Below the pieces are notes generated by a model that was given only the letters and a program-made list of their open reading frames with translations, made no database searches and was not told where the DNA came from. The translations under genes were made by a program, and so were the position numbers. A stretch of 5,979 nucleotides of DNA from S015-6 sp964384945 (GTDB lineage: Bacteria > Desulfobacterota > DSWW01): assembly GCA_964384945.1 (NCBI GenBank), contig CAYLMK010000058.1, forward strand, positions 1-5,979. Reading direction: 5' to 3'. Shown here piece by piece: positions 1-4,935 of the stretch. Position 1 is the first letter of the stretch; the number at the start of each line of letters is the position of its first letter.

Positions 1-228
1 GAAGAAAAGGGCCGCCTGAAAATACGTCACCGAATTTATGACCCAGAGTACTTAGCCTGTACGCCAATTCCTAGACATGGGCTTTGCATTCATCCCGCTG
101 AAGGGGAGGAACGCTTCAAGGAGGTGAACATTGGGAGCAAAGGAAATACTGATGAAAGAGATCGAGAGCGAGTCGTCACTGAAGAAGGACTGGCTCTTAC
201 CGGAGGAGGAATCGGCTTGGCAGGATTT
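1..228 (+). other. Open frame entering from the left edge, unknown or decayed
   Basis: The first forward frame is open from base 1 and runs without a stop into the toxin remnant, ending at TGA 286-288. The translated start reads roughly EEKGRLKIRHRIYDPEYL, followed by ACTPIPRHGLCIHPAEGEER. I do not recognise it, and no start codon is in the window. The other two forward frames are closed within the first 40 bases. Because the same frame merges with the MazF-like start at 229, at least the part after about 130 is probably accidental read-through. It may be the tail of a gene that begins outside the window, or a degraded remnant. Confidence 0.2.
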
Positions 229-232
229 GTGA
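152..232 (+). CDS. Very short antitoxin-like ORF (26 aa), probable MazE/PemI-type remnant
   Basis: ATG at 152 follows an AAAGGA-type ribosome site at 140-145 and encodes 26 residues ending in LKKDWLLPEEESAWQDL. The acidic, tryptophan-containing tail (W-x-x-x-E-x-x-W-x-x-L-like) resembles the toxin-binding C-terminus of antitoxins paired with MazF/PemK toxins; this is family knowledge from memory, not a search. The stop codon overlaps the GTG of the downstream toxin remnant by four bases (GTGA, 229-232), the usual translational coupling of such pairs. At 26 aa it is much shorter than normal antitoxins (about 70-85 aa) and has no DNA-binding domain. A stop at 125-127 closes the frame upstream. 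It is most likely a truncated relic, because the toxin next to it is also broken. Confidence 0.4.
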   Translation: MKEIESESSLKKDWLLPEEESAWQDL

Positions 233-337
233 AAGGCGATGTAGTTGTCGTTCCCTTTCCTTTACAGAGCCGGACAGCTTCGCCCTGAAAAGACCCAAGA
301 GGTGATCCAAGGGGTCATAGAGATCCTACAACGCTAG
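229..337 (+). pseudogene. MazF/PemK-type mRNA endoribonuclease toxin, internally deleted
   Basis: The GTG at 229 begins VKGDVVVVPFP, the hallmark first beta strand of MazF/PemK toxins, which cleave mRNA. The frame then runs into a stop at 286-288. In another frame the following bases encode RPEKTQEVIQGVIEILQR and end at TAG 335-337. This resembles the C-terminal helix of the same family (typically a PEKL..V...I..IL pattern). The two ends are joined around 255-272 with roughly 70-80 codons missing and a frame change, so the product cannot be active. The overlap with the short antitoxin frame at 152-232 supports the identification. The gene appears to be a remnant on the chromosomal side of the attachment site. 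The C-terminal match is from memory and should be checked by alignment. Confidence 0.6.
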
Positions 338-339
338 TT

Positions 340-390
340 GCCTCCTGACCGAGGCTCTTCTCCTCTGCTTCTCCCTCCTTCCTCCCCTCA
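340..390 (+). terminator. Weak hairpin plus polypyrimidine tract after the toxin remnant
   Basis: GCCTC (340-344) and GAGGC (351-355) form a 5-bp stem with a 6-nt loop. It is followed by a C/T-only run, interrupted by one G, through about 389. The tail is T/C mixed rather than a U tract, so termination activity is doubtful. The position just after the toxin stop at 335-337 is suitable. Confidence 0.2.
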
Positions 391-435
391 ATGACCATGT
401 AGTCTGATTCATTCCCACGCTGGTGTCACAAATCC

Positions 436-470
436 AAAAACGGGGGGTTAGCCCAAAACAAAAGGGGCTA
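436..470 (-). terminator. Probable terminator downstream of the tRNA-Arg scar
   Basis: Read on the minus strand, TAGCCC (470-465) pairs with GGGCTA (454-449) around an A/T-type loop. After seven or eight mostly C bases comes TTTTT (440-436). It lies about 30 nt past the tRNA CCA end, where a native tRNA terminator would sit. This supports the left flank being the original chromosomal downstream sequence of the tRNA. The gap between stem and T run is longer than ideal. A competing pairing exists between GGTTAG (446-451) and CTAACC (482-487). Confidence 0.35.
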
Positions 471-499
471 GGAAGCATCTCCTAACCACTTGATTTTAC

Positions 500-550
500 T
501 GGTGGGCGATGCGCGAATCGAACGCGCGGCCTTTGGTTCCGGAGACCAAA
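500..550 (-). tRNA. tRNA-Arg(CCG), 3' portion only (truncated)
   Basis: On the minus strand this reads as a tRNA from about position 26 to the 3' end. The anticodon stem TTGGT/ACCAA (549-545 with 537-533) encloses the 7-nt loop CTCCGGA (544-538), giving anticodon CCG at 542-540, an Arg acceptor for CGG. A 5-nt variable loop AGGCC (532-528) follows. The T arm is a perfect GCGCG/CGCGC stem with loop TTCGATT (527-511). Then come acceptor strand ATCGCCC (510-504), discriminator A (503) and encoded CCA (502-500). Upstream, from 551, there is no D arm and no 5' acceptor strand GGGCGAT, so the gene is not functional. This is the classic scar left when a tyrosine recombinase integrates at a tRNA 3' half; an intact copy is expected at the other end of the element. 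Confidence 0.88.
500..550. other. Putative integrase attachment-site core (att) at the tRNA 3' half
   Basis: The truncated tRNA-Arg segment lies about 270 bases upstream of an intact tyrosine recombinase gene, the standard arrangement for tRNA-targeted elements. Since the missing 5' half would lie on the recombinase side (>550), the element extends to the right and the chromosome to the left. The exact crossover cannot be placed. By analogy it falls within the anticodon-to-T-arm stretch, and the repeated core should end near 550. Confidence 0.6.
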
Positions 551-627
551 TTTATGTATTTCCACGTGTTTACCTGGCTGTCCTATGTCATCGAAATACC
601 AATCCTTTCCGACAACCCCTTCCTCTC

Positions 628-657
628 TTGAAATCCCCTATTTTACTGGCTTATAAT
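628..657 (+). promoter_or_regulatory. Sigma70-type promoter for the recombinase gene
   Basis: TTGAAA (628-633) and a perfect TATAAT (652-657) are separated by 18 bp. The predicted start of transcription is near 663-665, leaving a leader of about 155 nt before the chosen recombinase start at 821. The start point falls directly on the first of the GGTTGGAAA repeats, which suggests that whatever binds those repeats could also repress this promoter. Confidence 0.55.
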
Positions 658-663
658 TGATCT

Positions 664-763
664 AGGTTGGAAATACGGTTGGAAAAAGAGCCAGGGGTGA
701 AGCTTCTGCCCCACTGAATTGTCGCCAGGCAGAAGACCCAATTTTCCAACTTTTTCCAACCTA
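664..763. repeat. Nested inverted repeats upstream of the recombinase (arm sites or operator)
   Basis: Two direct copies of GGTTGGAAA (665-673 and 677-685) are mirrored by two inverted copies (TTTTCCAAC 742-750 and TTTTTCCAACC 751-761), about 55 bp apart. Inside them lies a second inverted repeat, CTTCTGCC (703-710) and GGCAGAAG (728-735). Four copies of one short motif near an attachment site suit arm-type binding sites of the recombinase or sites for an excisionase. Because they start at the predicted +1 they could also be an operator. As RNA the region could fold into a long leader hairpin. The function is inferred; the repeats are directly visible. Confidence 0.6.
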
Positions 764-820
764 ATCTCACAGAGACCTGCATTAGACGGACCCATCAGCC
801 GAAGTCCGAAAGGAGCCGCC

Positions 821-1951
821 GTGAGTAGACGCAATAGAACAAGATATCCAGGGGTCTTTTACCGAGAAGCGCGACGTATCGGGGGTAAAGGTGCGGAAAG
901 GGTCTACTACATCGTTTTCAAAAAAGACAGCAAGGTCTTAGAAGAAAAAGTTGGCCGTCAGTTTGCAGAAGACATGACCCCGGCCCGAGCAGCCAGAATA
1001 AGAGCCGACCGCATAGAGGGCAAGCGTCCCTCAAAGAAAGAGACACGAGAACGGCAAAAGGCCCTGAAAGAGGCTTGGACTATAGACGGCTTGTGGAACT
1101 ACTACAAATCGCAGAGGAAGCTCAAAGGACTGGCACAAGATGAGAGCCGCTACCAGAACTACATCCAGCCCCTATTAGGGGCCAAGGAGCCACATCAGAT
1201 TGCTCCTCTTGACGTTGACCGTCTTCGGTTAGGGCTTCTCAAGGAGAAAAGCCCCCAGACCGCGAAACTGACTCTTGCACTGCTTCAAAGGATCGTACTC
1301 TTCGGGGCCAAACGTCGGCTGTGTAGCCCTTTGTCCTTCGCATTCGAGATGCCGAAGGTGAATAACCTCAAGACCGAAGACCTGACGAGGGAACAACTCT
1401 CAAATCTCTTAGAAGCCATTGATCGGGACGAAGACATCCAAGCCGCGAACTTCATAAGAATGGCGCTTTACACAGGAATGAGACGTGGGGAGTTGTTCAA
1501 ACTCCGATGGAACGACGTGGACTTCGAGCGTGGCTTTATCCATATCCGCGATCCTAAGGGGGGTCCCGATGAAAAGATTCCTTTGAATGACTTGGCCAGG
1601 CAGGTCCTTGAGAATCACCCAAGAACTGACAGCCCCTATGTTTTTCCTGGTCGTAAAGGTGGCCAGCGCATCGAGATCAGGAGACCTGTTAATAGAATCA
1701 AGAACAAAGCAGGGCTTCCCAAAGAATTTCGGCCCTTGCATGGACTGAGGCACGCCTACGCTTCCATGCTGGCATCGTCCGGGCAAGTCGATATGTATAC
1801 ACTCCAGAAGCTGCTCACCCACAAGTCGCCCGTGATGACGCAACGGTATGCCCACTTGAGGGATGATGCATTGCGAAAAGCATCCGAGGTGGCTGGGAAT
1901 ATCATTGAGGAAGCTTTGGAAGGAAGAAGGCGGGCCGTACCCAACAAATAA
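821..1951 (+). CDS. Tyrosine recombinase / site-specific integrase
   Basis: A 376-aa integrase of the phage/genomic-island tyrosine recombinase family, catalysing insertion and excision through a 3'-phosphotyrosyl intermediate. The N-terminal ~60 residues (YPGVFYREARR...) look like an arm-type DNA-binding domain. Residues ~85-180 are the SAM-like core-binding domain, and ~190-365 the catalytic domain. Catalytic residues are all visible: Arg221 in TGMRRGEL, Lys246 in the beta hairpin (DPKGG), His307 and Arg310 in HGLRHAY, His334 in LLTHKS, and the nucleophile Tyr343 in QRYAHL. I chose GTG at 821 because AGGAG (811-815) lies 5 nt upstream; the frame stays open back to a TTG at 719, but the extra 34 residues have no ribosome site and do not look conserved. 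The gene faces away from the tRNA-Arg scar, and its bases are less G+C-rich than those of the genes to the right. The protein appears intact and probably functional. Confidence 0.95.
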   Translation: MSRRNRTRYPGVFYREARRIGGKGAERVYYIVFKKDSKVLEEKVGRQFAEDMTPARAARIRADRIEGKRPSKKETRERQKALKEAWTIDGLWNYYKSQRKLKGLAQDESRYQNYIQPLLGAKEPHQIAPLDVDRLRLGLLKEKSPQTAKLTLALLQRIVLFGAKRRLCSPLSFAFEMPKVNNLKTEDLTREQLSNLLEAIDRDEDIQAANFIRMALYTGMRRGELFKLRWNDVDFERGFIHIRDPKGGPDEKIPLNDLARQVLENHPRTDSPYVFPGRKGGQRIEIRRPVNRIKNKAGLPKEFRPLHGLRHAYASMLASSGQVDMYTLQKLLTHKSPVMTQRYAHLRDDALRKASEVAGNIIEEALEGRRRAVPNK

Positions 1952-1962
1952 GCGGGCGCCCA

Positions 1963-2002
1963 TCTTTCTTGGCCTTGCGTTCTGGCCGAAGGCCAAGAAA
2001 GA
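1963..2002. terminator. Perfect 14-bp hairpin after the recombinase
   Basis: TCTTTCTTGGCCTT (1963-1976) is the exact reverse complement of AAGGCCAAGAAAGA (1989-2002), with a 12-nt loop. It begins 12 bases after the recombinase stop, a position suited to a bidirectional terminator or an RNA 3'-end stabiliser. No T run follows on the plus strand (CGGTTTCCC), so classical intrinsic termination is uncertain. It also marks the shift to more G+C-rich sequence and could be part of a dispersed repeat. Confidence 0.5.
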
Positions 2003-2037
2003 CGGTTTCCCGGCATGGCACCATGCCCCGCCCCGTC
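2001..2037. repeat. Compound inverted repeat next to the hairpin
   Basis: GGCATGG (2012-2018) and CCATGCC (2021-2027) are perfect inverted arms separated by two bases. They lie inside a second pair, GACGG (2001-2005) and CCGTC (2033-2037). It overlaps by two bases the 14-bp hairpin at 1963-2002, so the two structures may compete. No binding protein or RNA family is recognised. Confidence 0.4.
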
Positions 2038-2437
2038 AAGCCATCTCAGCGTCGCATAGCGGGCAAGGGCCGTGAACCGCAGCAACCAGGCAAGACAGGT
2101 CCGGCATGATCGCGGCCTGAGTCTGTTTCGGTTACCTTGTGCACCGCTCTTTCCCTCTCCAAGCCGAAGGTGCCCGGGCCCGCCGTAGGCACGCGGTGAT
2201 AAGGCGAAACATGGCCTGGGTCACTCTGGCATACGCGTTGCAGAACCTCCCCACGTAATGCCCGCCACCTGTCCCGGGAAACCGGGAACCACACGTAGTC
2301 GAACGGCAAAACCGTTGCAAATCAACCGACCCTGGACCTGAGTAACGCCTTTCACGGGACATAGCACATCCCGCCCCACTGATCTGCGGCGACGCTCGGG
2401 CTCCCTTGTCGGCCCACAAACACGAGGAGTACCTCCC
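2003..2437. other. Gene-free, G+C-rich structured region between recombinase and nrdD
   Basis: I find no believable gene in these 435 bases on either strand: the frames that are open have no ribosome site and no recognisable protein. Small inverted repeats are frequent: GTGCC/GGCAC (2170-2174, 2188-2192), a GAAA-capped hairpin at 2272-2287 and another at 2302-2316. I looked for cobalamin-riboswitch boxes, NrdR boxes and a clear sigma70 promoter for nrdD and did not find them. TTGCAA at 2315-2320 has no convincing -10 partner. The nrdD leader and promoter must nevertheless lie here, or transcription comes from upstream. Confidence 0.5.
2272..2316 (+). ncRNA. Two adjacent small hairpins in the nrdD leader (unclassified)
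   Basis: TCCCGG-GAAA-CCGGGA (2272-2287) is a perfect 6-bp stem closed by a GNRA tetraloop. Fourteen bases later AACGG-CAAAA-CCGTT (2302-2316) forms a 5-bp stem. GNRA loops are typical of folded RNAs, so this may belong to a structured leader of the nrdD transcript. No known family is recognised, and short stems like these can arise by chance in G+C-rich DNA. Confidence 0.25.
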
Positions 2438-4924
2438 ATGGAAGAGCGACCAAGCATGACCACGACCGAAGTATCCGCGCCCCCCTGCCCCTCCCCTGCA
2501 ATCTATCGAATCCGCAAACGGGACGGAACGCTCGTCCCGTTCGACCAGGAGAGGATCACCCAGGCGGTCTTCAAGGCCATGCAGGCCGTGGAGACCCCTG
2601 ACCGGGACGAGGCCGTGCGCTGCTCCGACCAGGTGCGCCGGCATATCCTTGAGCGTTTTCATCCCCGTGTCATCCCCGGGGTGGAGCAGATCCAGGACAT
2701 CGTGGAGGAGGTGCTCATCGCCAGGAACCACGCCAAGGCCGCCAAGGCCTATATCCTCTACCGGGACCGGCACGGCCGTCTGCGGGAAACGAGGAGCCTG
2801 CTCTCCGATATCCGGCAGATCATGGACGGCTACCTCGAGCAGTCGGACTGGCGCGTGCGGGAGAACAGCAACGTAAACTACTCCCTGGGGGGACTCATCC
2901 TGCATAACTCCGGCACCGTGACCGCCAATTACTGGCTCAACTCCATTTACAGCCCGGAGATCTCCGACGCACACCGCCGCGGGGACATGCATATCCACGA
3001 TCTCGGGATGTTCTCGGGGTACTGCGCAGGCTGGAGCCTGAAACAGCTCCTCCAGCTCGGCCTCGGCGGCGTCCCCAACCGGATCAGCTCCAAGCCGCCC
3101 CGGCACATGAGCACGCTCATCGCCCAGATGGTCAACTTCATCGGGGTACTCCAGAACGAGTGGGCCGGTGCCCAGGCCTTCTCCAGCTTCGACACGTACC
3201 TGGCCCCCTTCGCCCGGCACGACAACCTGACTTACCGCGAGGTCAAGCAACAGATCCAGAGCTTCGTCTTCGGAATCAACACGCCCAGCCGATGGGGCTC
3301 CCAGGCCCCTTTCACGAACGTGACCCTCGACTGGGTGGTGCCCGAGGACCTTGCAGACGAGCGCATTCTCATCGGGGGAGAGGCCCAGCAAACCCGCTAC
3401 GGCGATTACCAGAAAGAGATGGACCTCGTGAACCGCGCCTTCCTGGAGGTGATGATGGAGGGGGACGCCGAGGGCCGGGGATTTCCCTACCCCATCCCCA
3501 CGTACAACGTGACCCCGGAGTTCGATTGGGAGAGCGAAAACGCAGAACTGCTCCTCCGCATGACCGCCAAGTACGGAACCCCGTACTTCCAGAACTTCGT
3601 GAACAGTGACGTCAAACCCGGGGACGTCCGCTCCATGTGCTGCCGGCTTCAACTGGACCGGAGGGAACTCCGGAAAAAGGGAGGGGGGCTCTTCGGCGCA
3701 GGCGAGATGACAGGCTCCATCGGGGTCGTGACGGTGAACCTGCCCCGGTTGGGCTACCTCTCGGGGACAACGGAGGAGTTCCGCGACCGCCTCGGCCGCA
3801 TCATGGACCTGGCCAGGGACTCCCTCGAGGTCAAACGGCGCGTCATCACCAAGCTCATGAACGACGGCCTCTTCCCGTACTCCAAGCGCTATCTCGGCAC
3901 CTGGGACAACCACTTCTCCACCGTGGGCCTTGTGGGCATGAACGAGTGCTGCCTGAACTTCCTTGGGAAAGACATCGCCTCCGACCAGGGAAGAGCGTTC
4001 GCACTCTCCGTGCTCGATTTCATACGCGAGCGGCTGATCCAGTACCAGGAGTCGACCGGCAGCCTCTACAACCTGGAGGCCACGCCCGCCGAATCCACCT
4101 CGTACCGGCTCGCCAAGATAGACCGGGAACGCTACCCGGATATCCGCACCGCGGGAAAGAACGAACCTTTCTACACCAACTCGTCACAGCTTCCGGTCGA
4201 GTACACGACCGACCTCTTCCAGGCACTCTACCACCAGGAGGAACTGCAGCGGAAATACACCGGGGGAACCGTATTCCACTGCTTCCTTGGCGCGGGCATC
4301 GAAAACGTGGACACCTGCAGGAAGCTCGTCAAGGCAATCGCGGACAATTTCGCGATCCCGTATTACACCATCTCGCCGACCTTTTCCGTCTGCACCGATC
4401 ATGGGTATCTCAAAGGCAGGCAGCCGCGCTGCCCGCAGTGCGGCAAGGAGACCGAGGTCTATGCCCGGATCGTGGGCTATTACCGGCCCGTGAAGAACTG
4501 GAACAAGGGCAAAGCCGAGGAGTTCCGGCACCGCAGGGAGTTCGAACCAGACCTCCCGCTGACAGAACCATCCCGTAGGCGACAGGAAGAACCGGCCGCC
4601 CCCGTTCCGGAACAGATCATTCCTCAATCCGTCACGGCCTCCGGACACTGGAAGCTTTTCACCCGGCCGCGCTGCTCGAAATGCGACGAGGTCAAAACCG
4701 GTCTCGCCGCCATGAGCGTACCATTCGAAGTTTTGAGCCTCGCCGACCCTGTAGGCCGCAAGCTCTTCGGCCGGTATTACCGCCAGGCCAGGCAGGACAT
4801 TCGGCGTACCCAGGGCCGCCAGATCGACCTCCCTGTCCTCGTCCTGGTTGATGAAGAGGACCGTGTGACCCGCATCGCTACGGGACCAGACCACATTCAG
4901 GCCACCCTTCATTCTCAAGCTTAA
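2438..4924 (+). CDS. nrdD: Class III anaerobic ribonucleoside-triphosphate reductase with C-terminal glutaredoxin-like domain
   Basis: An 828-aa glycyl-radical enzyme that reduces ribonucleotides to deoxyribonucleotides without oxygen. ATG 2438 follows GAGGAG (2424-2429) at 8 nt. Residues ~20-115 are an ATP-cone allosteric domain (IYRIRKRDGTLVPFDQERI). The NrdD barrel covers ~115-640, with GDMHIHDLG at 182-190, Cys196 in GYCAGW, the expected thiyl-radical cysteine at Cys401/Cys402 (MCCR), and MNECC at 501-505. A zinc site follows (Cys652, His655, Cys665, Cys668), then the glycyl-radical motif RIVGYYRP with Gly680. A Pro/Glu-rich linker (~705-735) leads to an extra thioredoxin-fold domain (~736-828). 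That domain has CSKC at 746-749 and the LPV cis-proline motif around Pro799, like glutaredoxin/NrdH. Ordinary NrdD proteins end near Gly680. The fused redoxin suggests the dithiol-using, rather than formate-using, branch of the family (inference). The enzyme needs the radical-SAM activase NrdG, which is not in the window. Confidence 0.95.
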   Translation: MEERPSMTTTEVSAPPCPSPAIYRIRKRDGTLVPFDQERITQAVFKAMQAVETPDRDEAVRCSDQVRRHILERFHPRVIPGVEQIQDIVEEVLIARNHAKAAKAYILYRDRHGRLRETRSLLSDIRQIMDGYLEQSDWRVRENSNVNYSLGGLILHNSGTVTANYWLNSIYSPEISDAHRRGDMHIHDLGMFSGYCAGWSLKQLLQLGLGGVPNRISSKPPRHMSTLIAQMVNFIGVLQNEWAGAQAFSSFDTYLAPFARHDNLTYREVKQQIQSFVFGINTPSRWGSQAPFTNVTLDWVVPEDLADERILIGGEAQQTRYGDYQKEMDLVNRAFLEVMMEGDAEGRGFPYPIPTYNVTPEFDWESENAELLLRMTAKYGTPYFQNFVNSDVKPGDVRSMCCRLQLDRRELRKKGGGLFGAGEMTGSIGVVTVNLPRLGYLSGTTEEFRDRLGRIMDLARDSLEVKRRVITKLMNDGLFPYSKRYLGTWDNHFSTVGLVGMNECCLNFLGKDIASDQGRAFALSVLDFIRERLIQYQESTGSLYNLEATPAESTSYRLAKIDRERYPDIRTAGKNEPFYTNSSQLPVEYTTDLFQALYHQEELQRKYTGGTVFHCFLGAGIENVDTCRKLVKAIADNFAIPYYTISPTFSVCTDHGYLKGRQPRCPQCGKETEVYARIVGYYRPVKNWNKGKAEEFRHRREFEPDLPLTEPSRRRQEEPAAPVPEQIIPQSVTASGHWKLFTRPRCSKCDEVKTGLAAMSVPFEVLSLADPVGRKLFGRYYRQARQDIRRTQGRQIDLPVLVLVDEEDRVTRIATGPDHIQATLHSQA

Positions 4925-4935
4925 AGGTGTTGTAG

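Noticed and set aside
719..820. 34-residue N-terminal extension of the recombinase from TTG 719
   Set aside because: No ribosome site before 719, the stretch overlaps the inverted-repeat array, and GTG 821 has AGGAG at the correct distance.
1409..2085. Minus-strand frames across the recombinase 3' end and the hairpin region
   Set aside because: They depend on the complement of the recombinase and on reading through the perfect hairpin; no ribosome site and no recognised protein.
2046..2309. 87-codon minus-strand frame in the gene-free region
   Set aside because: No convincing start signal, low-complexity composition, and another minus-strand frame is open over the same bases; not distinguishable from chance in G+C-rich DNA.
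2040..2437. Cobalamin riboswitch or NrdR operator ahead of nrdD
   Set aside because: Neither the B12 box nor NrdR-type boxes could be found by eye; class III enzymes do not need cobalamin in any case.
2132..3913. 593-codon open frame on the minus strand
   Set aside because: It lies antisense to the well-supported nrdD gene; its translation is rich in V, H, G and E as expected from the complement of G+C-rich codons, with no recognisable domain.
3637..4578. 313-codon plus-strand frame inside nrdD
   Set aside because: Arg/Pro/His-rich out-of-frame shadow with no ribosome site; overlaps the conserved NrdD frame completely.
4184..4918. 244-codon minus-strand frame opposite the NrdD C-terminal and redoxin region
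   Set aside because: Antisense shadow: the plus strand there encodes the zinc site, glycyl-radical motif and CSKC domain with clear conservation.
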